Assembly: GCA_032768795.1 (NCBI GenBank)
Contig: CP136496.1
Coordinates: forward strand, 1,922,001-1,986,000
DNA length: 64,000 bases
Direction: 5' to 3'
Source: Tremella fuciformis
Lineage: Eukaryota; Basidiomycota; Tremellomycetes; Tremellales; Tremellaceae
Notes under the pieces: generated by a model
What the model was told of the DNA's origin: nothing
Databases searched by the model: none
What the model saw: the letters and a program-made list of their open reading frames with translations, nothing else
Position numbers and translations under genes: made by a program
In this document: positions 37,486 to 49,250 of the stretch, piece after piece
Position numbering within the stretch: position 1 is the stretch's first letter
How the letters are laid out: each line of letters begins with the position of its first letter

Positions 37486-38728
37486 ATGGCCTCGCCCTCT
37501 CCTTCGGGCTCGCCTCGCGATCCCGTCGTCATCGTCGCGCCCCAATTGTCCGCCTTGCCGTTGGACGCCGAGTTCAGTCCGAATGATCCTCAGCGTCCGT
37601 CTCTGAGGAAGCGTCGTCAACGATCGAGCTCGTCACCCGAGCTATCGGCAGCATACATTCGAGATGCAGAGCAGCAATCGCCGGATGGGCGCCTCTCTCC
37701 TCATGACTTTCGTCTGCGCACGAGCCCTCGCCCCCTCTCACCAGAACTCTTCGCCGGCCCTCGACCGACGTCCGAGCTCTCTGGCTCGGGCACAGGTTCT
37801 GGATCGAGTCGAAACGCCACAGGAGAAGACAGCTTGACAATCCGAAGACGAGAAGCCAACCGATTGGCGGCTCAGCGTTTTCGGAACCGCAAAAAGGGGT
37901 ACCAAGAAAGCCTGGAAGAGAGGATTCGCCAACTAGAGGAAGAGCGTGACGCCCTGCTTCGACGATTGGGCGAGCACGGCGTTTCATTTCAAAGCAGCAG
38001 CTCTGGTTCATCCTACCCATCCGTTTTGCCCAATGACGACGACGGCGGCCCATCCCGCAACTGGCTGTCATCCTCTCACAGCTCGACTCATCAGCCGAAT
38101 CGACTAAGCCTTCACGCAGGATCATACCCCGGCGACGCCATGTCACCCGAAGGTCGAGATTCTGGCATCGACGTGGACGTTCGTATCTCGTCGCTCGAGG
38201 CCGCCAATCGCCGCCTACAAGACGAACTTCGCGGCGCACATGACGAGATTGACAGACTCCGGGATGACTTGGATAAATGGCGTATTTGGGAAGCAGGACG
38301 CCGTGATCGTCCTTCCCGAGTACCTGAAGAGTATCCAAGGGTGTGTACTGGTCATTGGTGTATGTGACGTGAAAGCCCTACTAAATTGACAGATGCCTCG
38401 GATCCAGCCTCCCCTTGGTCCTCATGAGGGTGTGCCTCCGCCTGGACCACCACCTCCTAACTACCACAATCCGAATTTCCAACCACCTCCCTTGCATCCC
38501 AATACTCATCCGCCCCTCGAACGCGCCTCTTCATACTCACACTCATCGCCCTCGTACCCAAACGCCGGCATCCGACTTCCACCTCTGCGATTACCTCCTC
38601 TCCAGTCCGCCGTGAGACATGAAGACCCGAGAGCCCCAAACATCCCCCCGGTCTTACCTCGCCCTAATCTTCCGCCAGAAAACTATGCTCCAGCTCGACC
38701 CAGAACTGCCTCGCCCAAAAGGGAATAG
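37486..38728 (+). CDS. bZIP transcription factor
   Basis: Two exons (37486-38340, 38393-38728) give 396 aa. The N-terminal 115 residues are Ser/Pro-rich. The basic region RREANRLAAQRFRNRKKGY contains the N-x7-R signature (Asn and Arg contact DNA), followed by a short leucine zipper with heptads (LEERIRQLEEERDALLRRL). The FRNRKKGYQ stretch resembles the Ap1/Gcn4-like and CREB-like fungal groups; I cannot assign an ortholog. A second coiled coil lies near residue 245 (LEAANRRLQDELRGAHDEI). The C-terminus is Pro-rich, a likely activation region. No cysteine clusters of the Yap1 type are seen. Confidence 0.88.
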
Positions 38729-39084
38729 CCCGTGTACGAGGCACTCGACGGAGCGAAAAGAGATTCGCAGTCTGGGAGAATTGAGCGGGGCAGAAAAAAG
38801 CGAGGAGCGAAAATCGTTGGCACGGTTTTTGCCTCCAACATGACCCATCTTAGAATAACATCATAGTCATCACCATTGTCATCACATACACGATTTATTG
38901 AGTAGCCCAATTTGGCATATGCATCATCATGGAATGAAGGGATGAAGAACACGGAACACAGAAACTTCAGCCACAAGCCACATGTTCGCCACATGGTCAT
39001 CCGGACCCTTTCGGCTAAGCAGAGAAGTCATTCGCGTTCACCCTTTTGACTCTTGTCTGTCGATGGCCTGGTCGGTACGCGAGC
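38729..39084. other. Intergenic, bZIP 3' region and CDK7 promoter
   Basis: Nothing coding is recognised. The first 200 bases likely contain the bZIP 3' UTR and the rest the promoter of the kinase gene. Confidence 0.45.
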
Positions 39085-40558
39085 ATGGATTTGGCAGCTC
39101 TGGAGAACAAGCGCAGGGCCGATAAATGTGAGCTCTTCTGCATCAGCCGGCTGTGCTGCATGCATGCTGACAGAGTGCAGGGGACAAGGGCATCAAGATT
39201 GGCGAAGGCACTTTCGCCAACGTCTATCGAGGTAGGCTGCAGTCACCGTGGGCGACGCAGGTGTGGAGCTGACCCCTTGTCAGGTTCTGAGAAGGCAACG
39301 GGAAGGAAAGGTGAGTCTGTTGTTAGCTCGCTGGAATGAGTCTGATGTATCAGTTGCGATCAAGAAGATCAAGGCAGGAGAAATGAAAGATGGGCTGGAC
39401 ATGACAGCTCTTAGGGAAGTCAAATTCCTGCAAGAGCTTCGACATCCCAACATCATTGGCGTGCGTCGCCTGGTCTGCGTATGCTCCGGGATCTCGAAAT
39501 GACATTCGCAGCTGCTCGACGTCTTCTCAGTGAAGCAGAACATCAATCTTGTCCTTGAATTTCTGGACACCGATCTGGAAGCTGTCATTCGGGACAAGAC
39601 CTTGATCTTTCAGAACGCGGATATCAAGAGCTGGATGGCAATGTCTTTGAGGGGCCTGGAATACATTCATCGTCACGGTGTATTGCATCGGGTACGTCAC
39701 AACACCGAGATTGCGTGTTCAAGCTGATGGAAGCAGGACCTCAAACCAAACAATCTGCTCATTGCGTCAGATGGTGAATTGAAGATCGCTGATTTTGGAC
39801 TGGCAAGGGAGTTCGGAGAGGCAGGTAGCAGGATGACCAGCCAGGTCATTACCCGGTACGCGTAGTCCGGCATGACTAGATGATCGAGGCTGACGTCTTC
39901 CGTTAGATGGTATCGCCCACCTGAATTATTGCTTGGAGCTCGCCATTATTCGACAGCGGTAGATATGTGGTCGATGGGCACGATCTTCGTCGAACTCATT
40001 TTGCGTGTCCCTTTTCTGGCCGGCGACACCGACATCGATCAACTCAAAAGGACGTGTCACGCGATGGGGACCCCCTCGGAGCAAGATTGGCCAGTTAGTG
40101 TTGCCTCGGTCGTGCGCGTTTCTAATCTGACGCTGCAGGGTCACACAAAATTGCCAGACTACCACGAGATGTCCCAACATCCCAAAAACCCGTGGTGGAA
40201 CATGATCTCTTCCATCGGCAAGGAGGGTCAAGATCTGGCGAGAGATATACTACGGTTTGATCCCACCAGACGGATCTCAGCTAGAGACGTGATATCCTGA
40301 CATTCCTGCCTGCTCACGGAATGCTTACACGGACAGGCCTTGCATCACCAATTCTTTACTTCGTACCCCAGACCGACGGCGCCGATCTCACTTCCCAAAC
40401 CGATTGCCGAGCTACGGCCCCGTCCCCTTGCGCCAGACGAGACACAAGGGAAACCGATACTGGCGGACTCCGCATCAGGCGCCATGAAACGAAAAGCCGA
40501 GGCTCCAGAAGATCTCGGTCTGGATGGCAAACGGATAGCTCGGCGGCTTTTTGCCTAA
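39085..40558 (+). CDS. KIN28: Cyclin-dependent kinase Kin28/CDK7
   Basis: TFIIH-associated CAK kinase acting on the RNA polymerase II CTD and, in many fungi, on Cdks (family knowledge). Nine exons (39085-39127, 39181-39231, 39284-39310, 39354-39460, 39512-39691, 39737-39855, 39907-40093, 40139-40288, 40337-40558) give 361 aa. Seen: [12 protein letters not shown] loop, VAIKKIK with the ATP Lys, the CDK7-type cyclin helix [25 protein letters not shown] catalytic loop, DFGLAREFG, and T-loop [18 protein letters not shown] with the activating Thr. A C-terminal tail rich in Pro/Lys follows the kinase fold. The stop lies 15 bp from the stop of the convergent GLC3. Confidence 0.93.
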
Positions 40559-40573
40559 ACCGCTGTGACCCAT

Positions 40574-43500
40574 TCACGCTGTCCGATGGAAAATAGCGCC
40601 TGTCCGAGGCGGGATAAGGCAGCCCTGCAACTGGGTCAGTCAAATGTCTGCGCCTTGACGGGAAACTCCCTCTGATCTCAGCCAGGTACGCAGACCCCGC
40701 CGCGGTCTTCACAGCCGTCACGGTCCGCGGACATCGTCCGGATCCCCCGTACCACCCCTCATCGGAATCGAGAACATTCTGATACCTGCCAGGGGTTGGA
40801 GCGGGTATCGGACCATCCCAGCTGTTGTCCGCATTCATGTTGATTACGAACAGGATATCGCTCCTCGTGTAGACGAGCTGCTTCTCGTCCTGTCATGAGC
40901 AATCTGCAGGCAGCACTGCGAACCCACCTCTTTATGCAAAAGAATATTTGCGGGCGCTCCGTCGAGCCAGTGAAGCTGACTCTCGCGTTGATTCAAGGCC
41001 CGATTGAACGCATTCAACTGTTCAAACCGCAGCGATGTGTCATCGACCAGAGCCCATTTCCGGTAGGCATGCCGATTAGAGTAGTGATTGTTGCCTGAGG
41101 GCATGTCGATCCACTGAGACCCTGTAAGCAATGACCAAGTATCAGATGTCTTTAAAATACCTCAGGATGTCCGAACTTGGTACGGGATCAGCTTGACAAC
41201 CTCTCCATCCACAAGGCGCACCTCGTTGCCCATGAAGTCTAGGTAGAGTTATTCAAAGTTCCTCTAAGGCAGAGATGTCAAACATACTGAGATATCCTTC
41301 GCCCGCTAGCGTGTGGGTCAGGAGCCTACAAATCAGCCAGAATCACCCGGAGCCTCGATTCGCGGTACCGCATGAGCTTGTGCCAGGCCATTGCCATCCC
41401 CACCCGGGGCGTCACATGCTGAAATTTTGACATGCAGTCATATATTTCACCCGCAAACAGCCACTGTGCTGCTGTCCTGCCTCCCACGATACACTGATCA
41501 TCTCGCAGATAAGCGCCGCCCCCTGTCAAGGACTTACGGCTCTCAACATATGCAATAGTCCGTTCTCCTAGATCGGCTCGACGCATCATCAGACTGCCTA
41601 GAATCGTAGCAATGAACCCATGTGGCTGGCGGTCGAAATCGGACTCTCTCTCGAGCAAGCCGAACCACAGATCAGGAACCTGCCGATCAACATGTCTTAA
41701 CCTCAAAGGAATCGAGCTCACACCCAGGCCGAGACGATAAGTGAAACCAAGTCCACCTTCAGCAACGGGAATGGCCAAAGATGGATAGCCGGATACATCC
41801 TCAGCGACAGTGGCAGAGCATCAGCGATTCGTCACCAGGAAGCGCACAACTCACTGAAGGTGTCGGGTTCCAGCTCCTCGAGCAAGTGATGGGCCTGACC
41901 GTGAGCTTGGAGGTGAAACAGTCGACACGATCTACAAGCATGAGATACGTAACCGCCGCATCGTCTACCTGCGATCCGAAATACTCCTGGTAATTCCCTG
42001 TGAAGGATCTGTGAAAGCCATGATCACGGTAGAGCATCGCTGTGATGGCGTCGAAGCGAAAACCGTCGAAGCCAATTCGCGTGGTCCAGAATCGAAGATT
42101 CGAGCTAGCTCATGAGACATTCCTTGTACAACGCGCTTGGACGTTTGACCGACAGATGAAATCGAACTGTTTCAAGCCGGCTGAAGTCGAAGAGACGTCT
42201 ACAGGCGTTGAGCTTGAATGCATCGAGAGCCGCTTGACGCACGTTTGCCACTCCGGATGCAAGTGCGACTTGAAGTATCCAGCATCATCTGACCCATCGA
42301 AGTGATTCAATCCTTCTCCTGCGTTCGTAGTCGAATGAGCTTGTACTATATCCACGATAACCCGAAGGCCGTGTCGGTGAATTTCGTCGATGAGTTCAAC
42401 CAGGTCCTTGACAGATCCTGGTCATCAGAGATATGAGTCGCTTGCAGACTGCGCGGGGAGTGATTGAAAGGATCGGGGCAGAATACTCACCAAACCTTGA
42501 ACTGACCGAAAAGAAATTGCTAACTTGATATCCAAAACTGGGATAGTATGGGTGCTCGGCGATGCCCATCCTGATCATGATCAGGAAAGTAAGTATCCAC
42601 GATCTACCTACAATTGGACGGTTGTATACTCGCCAGCGACTATGCGGGGGACAACGTGCTTTCTGAAAGACGAATATGTGCCCATGTTGGCCGGGCTGCT
42701 TGAAGAAACACCGATGTGCGCCTCATAAATCCTACGTCTGCTCAGCAGAGCTTCCCTAGCTTGGCGTACCTTTCGCTTGCCGGCCTTGGCGGTCGTGGTG
42801 GACGCTGCTGATGAGACGAGAGGGAGACATCGCCCTCAAATCCCATCTGAGGGAAAATTCGATGCGGTCGACTCATCCGCCCTCTATACCAGGTCTCCCC
42901 GGGAGTCTGGGTGGCATGATAGATTTGAGCTGGTATCCTTCGCAAGGAAGCCTTGTTTTCCCCTGTGGTCGAAGTAGGTTTGATAATGACCTGTCCGATC
43001 GTCAGAACAGGTCAAAGTCGAGCACTTGAAACTGACGGCAACCTCAGTCCCATCCGCGATAGGACAAGTCCCGTCAGCCATGGCTGGCACCACGCACTGC
43101 CACAGGCCCGCTCCCGGAGGGCCAGCCGGTGACATAGGACACTCATTCGCGTCAAAATTGTCTTGTTCGTCAACACGCTCAAGTCGCCGACTTCCTTGGC
43201 CCGTTGGCGCTTACTGAATTCCCCAACAAGCGAGACAGCACGAGCGTTTGGAGCGTACTCGGTGTAAGTCACATTGTTGGTCTCGGAGTCGACCTTGAAC
43301 AATCAGCTCTGCGTGATGTTGGCTGGCGAAGCAATGCTGCTGGCTGTTCACCCAGATGCCACGATCACGCAACCTGGTAAAGCCCTCCAGCCCTCCATAT
43401 TGCTCTTCGATGGCATGGAGCGCGGTCAGGAATTTGGCCCATCTACCGCTCAGCAGGCCACGGCTGTTGGTGAGGGCGTGGACTCGTACCGAGCTCCCAC

Positions 43501-43590
43501 ATGATCTGCCCATGGACGAAGGTTGGGATCATGCTTGATACACTGCAGTCCACCAACCGCTCCTGGCCCCGCAGATAAGAGGGCCGACAT
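40574..43590 (-). CDS. GLC3: 1,4-alpha-glucan (glycogen) branching enzyme
   Basis: GH13 enzyme introducing alpha-1,6 branches in glycogen. The start MSALLSAGPGAVGG is the first ATG in frame with IKHDPNLRPWADH. The CBM48 region follows (EEQYGGLEGFTR; YTEYAPNARAVSLVGEF; VVPAMADGTCPI). The GH13 barrel shows RFDAITAMLYRDHGF, with the nucleophile-type Asp, and NYQEYFGSQVDDAAVTYLML, matching the family's HEYFG-x-VDxDAxxYL. Near the C-terminus RYQNVLDSDEGWYGGSGR is typical. Many introns interrupt the gene; I did not resolve all of them. The last join is uncertain: a GTGAAG donor gives an end at 40574 with CLIPPRTGAIFHRTA, close to the family's end. It is divergent from CDC50 with 281 bp between. Confidence 0.87.
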
Positions 43591-43871
43591 GGACGTCAAC
43601 AACACAGTCCAAACGGAACACAACCAGAGTCATCTTGCGGAGGAATGAGAGGCCTAATCGGGAAAGGAAAGGGATTGGCGTGCCTATCAAAGTAGTGTTC
43701 GGCCAAGCCGCAAGCCGACCCTCGCTGGTCGTCAACAATTATCCGACACACGTCGACCCCATCGCTGTCAGCACCATTCTCCTCGTCGCCCCCCCCACGT
43801 CTGCAATTCCAGTAGGATCCACCTGCTTGGTAAGAGCACGCTGAGTGGCGGTGTCAATAAGCTAGGGCGTT

Positions 43872-45497
43872 ATGGCCATCTTCAATCGGAAAAACAAGGA
43901 CAAAGCAGTCGACGGCAATGGAGGCGCGCCCACCGAGCAGGAGAAGGTGAAATGGTCCAAGAGACCAGCTAGTCAGTTGACATGAGCTCAGTCTCGTTTG
44001 CGGTACGACTGAACTTCAGACACTGCGTTCAAGCAGCAACGTCTGAAAGCATGGCAGCCAATCTTGACCCCGAAGGCGGTATTGCCGACTCTCTTTCTCA
44101 TAGGGATCATCTTCGCCCCCATAGGAGCTGTCATCGTGTGGGGCAGTGGTAGGGTCACGACTATCACCCTCGACTACACGCAATGCGATGCTAGCGCTCC
44201 GACGGACGGCACTTTTGCCACGATGCCGTCGGCGAGCTATGACTGTCAGTCGCCCACGATTTTGGCTGATTCCACTCGCTTACAATGCCCAGACGACCTG
44301 TCTACATCATCGACCGTGTCGAAATCGTCCATTCCTGCACCTCAATGGACATTCACGAATGACACATCCGCGTCTGTAGGCCTGCAAGCTCGATGCGAGA
44401 TCGACTTCCAGGTTCCGTATGATCTCGGTTGGTCCCTACGTTTCGTCCGGGGCAACGCGCTGAACAGAGCCCAGGTCCTGGCGTGTTCCTCTACTACAAG
44501 CTCACCAATTAGTGCGCCTGTTCGAGAATGACCCCTTGAGCGATTGCTGATTAAAAGCTACCAGAACCACCGCCGATACGTCCAGAGTCTGGACTCTTCT
44601 CAGCTCAAAGGAGACTACCGATCTGCGTGAGGCGTGTGTGTCCCTAACAGCAATCACTGACATACAGTTCCTCTATCAACAGTGGAGACTGTAAACCTAT
44701 TACAAGCGAGAATGGCAAGCCTTACTATCCCTGCGGCCTCATCGCCAACAGTGTCTTCAACGGTGTGTAGAAGTCACACAAACACCTTGACTCTACTTAG
44801 TCTTAGATACGTTCCCCTCCGTGGTTTTGCTAAACCCCTCGAGTAGGCAATATCCTCTACCAGCAGTATGTCTCTGACTCCTCAGACGGCGCTCAGAACC
44901 AAACATACAACTTCACCGAGTCGGGCATCGCTTGGCATGGGATCGCCAAGAACTACGTCAACACGCCCGGATACTCCTCTTATTCAGACGTCCTACCGCC
45001 ACCCAACTGGGCTCTCAAGTACCCAAATGGCTACACAGAGGAGACAGGATGGCCACAGCTGCGTGATGATGAACACTTTCAGAACTGGATGCAAATCGCC
45101 GCTTTACCCACATTCCGCAAATTGTGGGCAAGAAATGACAATGAAGTCATGACCACGGGAACATATCGTGTTGTCGCCTATATGAGTGAGTTCCGGCTGG
45201 CTGCATATAGAAGTATCTTACACATCCTCGCAGATTACCCCGTCAAGCAGTTCTCCGGCACAAAGTCAATCGTCATCTCGACCGTATCATGGATCGGAGG
45301 CAAGCAGCCCTTCCTGGGATGGGCCTACATTGCAGCAGCGATTCTCTGTGTGGTGCTCGCCCTGGCAGGTTTGATACGACACCTCATCAAGCCTCGAAAG
45401 CTGGGTGATATGAGTCGTGAGTGTTCTGCTACCTCCGCGATCGGCACTGAATGGGTCAGTCTTGTCATGGAATCAACCCAATGCGGGCGGACGTTGA
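43872..45497 (+). CDS. CDC50/LEM3-family P4-ATPase (flippase) subunit
   Basis: Non-catalytic partner of phospholipid flippases, needed for their ER exit and activity. It starts [12 protein letters not shown]; after a basic segment ([15 protein letters not shown]) the first membrane helix is [20 protein letters not shown]. The exoplasmic domain has paired Cys (YTQC, YDC, RCEIDF) and [13 protein letters not shown], then [20 protein letters not shown], a [11 protein letters not shown] segment and [17 protein letters not shown]. The second helix is at [20 protein letters not shown], followed by a short cytosolic tail. The family order is complete. Several short introns are inferred; the first removes bases after RPA and the last lies just before LLSWNQP. 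Confidence 0.92.
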
Positions 45498-46062
45498 AGG
45501 TCATGCGCGCCCAGGGCTGAAGTCATATCTGGCTGTGTTCGTTGACTAGACATGAGAGGGATGTACGAGTACTCGTCGCGACTATTCTGATTCGCACCGA
45601 ACAACAGGTCACTAATCACAACTCGAGGGGTAACATTGACCTGCTCATGAAGCCGAAGGAATGTAATAGCGAGAAATTGAACGGTATGGCACTAAATGCG
45701 AGCCAAAGGTATGGTTCTCGTCAGCCATCATCTTCTGTTTGACATCGCCACTCAATTCGTTTCGCTTCACACATCGACCATTCATTCCTGGTCATCCGCC
45801 GTGTCCGCCATCATACATCGCGCCCTCGCGACACCATCGACAGCACCACCTCGGACGCGCTCGTTGGAGCACTCTCCTGCGCACGCGCGACTCAGAGTAG
45901 AAAAGAAAGAAATCGAGACACCCTGCTTCTGCTTCCCAAGTCGCAGAATTCTGCAAACAGGACGGACACAGAGTGAGTGGTTCATCAGGACAATGCGCTC
46001 GGTTCAGGAACGTCTCTGCAGCGCGCGTAAACTTGTCTCAGCTTGCGAGCGGTGCTCAAGCG
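45498..46062. other. Intergenic
   Basis: This runs from the CDC50-type gene to the coiled-coil gene. I see no supported feature. Confidence 0.4.
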
Positions 46063-47396
46063 ATGGACGACAGAGGATTTGTTAATATGCACGACCCCGG
46101 CTTGTCTTCTCGCAAGCACGGCCGTCATTGGAGAGAGGAATCCGATGGACCTGATGACCACGCCCACAATACACAAGGCCATCGCGGCGGCGATACGTAT
46201 GATCACACCAGCTTTTCGCGTTCTACCGATACTAAGCCTTCGCCGAAACGCTTCAGGTCGCACATCCACGATAAGGGCACGGCGCCGAGAGCCCGAACAT
46301 CAGTGAGTTGAATCGCCGCGCGAGCTGCGGATAAGGCGGGAACCTTCCTCGGAGCTCAAAGATGCAGCTCTCGATCCGTCGTCCTCGCCACACCACCTTT
46401 CAACCTCATTCGGAAACAGCCAGTTCCCTATCTCAAGAGCGTTCAAGGAATACTCAGCTGGGTACACAGCTACATGAGGCCCCATTGGAAGGTCCTTCGC
46501 AGCATCGGCAGACGGATCTCGTGAGCTCGGGCAATGACGGGATATGCGCGTGGATCAGGTGGGACATGAAGATTTCGAGCAAGAAGAGATAGCTAAAAAC
46601 GAATAGGTGTCTCCTTCATGTTGTTGAGACTTGCCAGATGAGCCAATCATTCGAGTACATAATTCGACGCTTTGGTCGATCAGAATCAGCTCAAAACCAT
46701 AATGCAACACCGGCCAGCGCAGTAGCCCAAGCGCTTGCACATTCTGACGACGTCCGCCAATCAGCCATCATCGAGCTCATCCAGAGGAGCGCGGATCTGC
46801 TGTCGACACGCATGGCGCAGGCATCATTGCAGCGACAGATGGAGGAGCAGGCTGAATTGATTCGCTCTGTGCAGGACTCTATTAGCCAACTTCGTGAGTA
46901 TGACATGCTTCTGGAGACCTCGCCGAGAGAAACTGATAGCAATAGAGCGGCAGCAGCTTCGACGATCACAGGATCCTCAGCAACTTGCCGCGGTTGAGCG
47001 GCAGGTGGCAGACCTGTCAGACTTCGCTCTGTCACATGACGAGACTCTTCAGCGACATTCATTGAAGATTCGGTGGCTTCAGGATCAAGTCCCCACTATG
47101 CACAAACCACTCTCGGAGCAGCAGCAAGAATGCTCTGGCAGCGAGGACGGAGAGATTCAGGACGAAGGCGCGAGCACTGCGCGGAAGATGCGAGACCTTC
47201 TCAAGGAGGTCAGTCCAATATCACCTCCCTTTTGAAGGAGCTCACCTAACGAAAGCATTTGCGCAATATGGAAGAGCGATTCATACCACGAAACGATGCG
47301 CAGCATGTCGAGGCCGTTTCAAATCACAACGGCAGGGAATTGAGCACCATGAAGGCGGCTGCGGATTTTCTTGAAGAACTGCGAAAATGTCGTTAA
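46063..47396 (+). CDS. Unidentified coiled-coil protein
   Basis: I do not recognise it. Probable exons start with MDDRGFVNMHDPGLSSRKHG, a polar His/Arg/Ser-rich N-terminus (46063 to about 46303, GTGAGT donor). A middle Ser-rich part follows (ALDPSSSPHHLSTSFG), then about 200 residues of helical, heptad-like sequence: RQSAIIELIQRSADLLSTRM, LQRQMEEQAELIRSVQDSI, and AAVERQVADLSDFALSHDE. A Glu/Asp-rich linker precedes a last helix ending LEELRKCR at the stop (47394-47396). Several short introns are needed and I have not fixed them all. The layout suggests a dimeric structural or spindle/cytoskeleton adaptor, but that is only a guess. It is convergent with the JmjC gene 150 bp away. Confidence 0.5.
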
Positions 47397-47547
47397 TGAA
47401 ACCAACAATTCCAATTGGGGAGAAAGAAAGCCAAGCAAGCTGGCCATCAAGAGTGACTGTACCGTCTCGAGACGAATCAGCTCAGGAGCAGACACTGGTG
47501 GATCAGGGCGAGACGATGCATGCCTTTTTTACGTACTCCGCCTGGAC

Positions 47548-49131
47548 CTAGTACCACATTGAGATACTCCAGCCCGGACCTTCTCCTTCTCCTCGCATGG
47601 CGTGCCACCATCCAGGTGGCATGACTAACAGGTCACCTGGCTCCAGAACGGCCTCCATGCTTGCTGGGAAGACCTTTTTCGCGAATTCGGGATGTTGAGT
47701 GCGGATGCTGTCTTCGGAATAGCCCCGCCTTAGGATCGGCACAGTCGAAGTGTTGGTCATATATGTTGATGCCAGACTTGGCTGTTGATTTTGCTCCTCG
47801 CCATGGCGACCATGAGCCTGCATGAAGGGCCCAGCCGACGGCGGCGCCAGCCATACCCGCTTGCGACCGAGGACCTGAGTATAGCAGTTGTAGTACGGAT
47901 CCTAGGAGTGAATATACCTAACGCCTTTCACAGAAAAGCTCACGGTATGAGGGGGACTTATTATCTCGCCTCTCCCGCTGCCAATCCAGACATTGACAAT
48001 CACGCCCTCCTCGAGTCCTGGCGGCTTGTAATCAGGTGCGTCGACAGGTACAGGTGGTCCCGACCAGACGTATTCTGGTATCGCAAAGTCCTTCTCAAGT
48101 TGAGGAAATTGGAGGAAAAGGGAATGCTGTGCGAGATACAGAGGTCTCTCGATATCCTCTGCTTCACCCGGGTCGAGAGAGAACTCAGTCTCGGGTTGAC
48201 AATCAAATCCAGCTCGTGCAAGGAAAGAACGGATTGGTATGATCTTTTGACCCCATCCTTCTTCGTCGTACGCCTCACCGACTTCCACCGGCACGTACCG
48301 TCCTTCGCCCACCGCATCCAGGATATACTCGGCAGAGCCCCAACTATCGATTGCGGTCCAGACTTGAAACGCCTTGTCATCAGGCCCTGCATATCCTCGA
48401 ACTATGAATGGCGCGCGACAATGTTGCTTGACATACATGTCGAGGTCTGGCGGTTGTTCGAAGACAGGTATCCTCTGCGATGCGAACTTCAACGGGTCGG
48501 GCTTTTGGGCCGATGCGCTTTGAAAGCCGTGGATCTCTTCTGAGGCTGACTTCTGGCTTTTTGATCTCGGTAGACCGACCTCTTGCAGTAGAGAGATGAG
48601 AGCAAGTACCCAGATGCGCCGCTTGTCTCCCACAGCGCCGGCCACGATTATTGTCATATCTAGGCGTCGGACAGCCTCCCGCCAGAATATCCGAGGATCG
48701 TCTTGCTCATCGTCCGGTCCAGCGAATAGGTCAAGCAAGCTACGCATGAGCGATGAGTCGGTGTACAGCCGCAACCATTTTTTGTCGACCAGGGCAAAAG
48801 GCACAGCATTGATCTCCTCGTTGGCGAGCTCAAAGATAGCGTCAGTGTCCATGCACAAACGTTGATAACGTATGGCCAGATGAACATCGCGGTGGACTGG
48901 ATCACGTCCTAGGCCATGGAGGAATCCCAGACATGCTCGTAAGACCGGCAATGTCGCTAGGCTGCAACTTGCCAACTCTGGGCGTCAAATACATGGCTGC
49001 GCTGGCGAGTTGGTGGGCGCACCAAGGGTACTGCTTTGAGCGTCATCGCAAAGTTGATCGCGCAGTTCGCAACATAAGGACGAGGCTTGCGTAAATACTG
49101 CTGCTGACAAGGTCGAGGTGCAGCTGACCAT
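47548..49131 (-). CDS. JMJD5/KDM8-like JmjC oxygenase
   Basis: 2-oxoglutarate/Fe(II)-dependent oxygenase of the JMJD5 (cupin_8) group. Exons 49131-49032, 48977-47944 and 47901-47548 encode 495 aa. The N-terminal half is helical and JMJD5-like. The JmjC core contains APFIVRGYAG, VPVEVGEAYDEEGWGQ, LYLAQHSLFLQFPQLEKD and IPEYVW. The metal triad is visible: PHTDP gives His and Asp (the intron falls between them), and PPGWWHAMRG gives the distal His. LGRKRVWLAPP and the FSxSxW-like end (WSISMWY) match the family. The first exon is inferred from a GTACCC donor, a TTGAC branch and CCCAG; the frame closes exactly. Substrate is unknown; human JMJD5 is an arginyl hydroxylase. Confidence 0.87.
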
Positions 49132-49250
49132 GTCATGCTTTAGACAAGCTCGTTGTAAGCAACATTCAGCGAAGTCAGGTGGGACGCCAGGGTGAGGTGG
49201 CGAAACGTGGATGTCGCGGCAATAGTGGCACCCTTTACATATTTGCATTC

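Noticed and set aside
40555..40700. Alternative GLC3 end at 40555 through a GTACCT donor
   Set aside because: It gives a tail unlike the family and overlaps the CDK7 stop; the end at 40574 resembles branching enzymes better, though without cDNA this is not settled.
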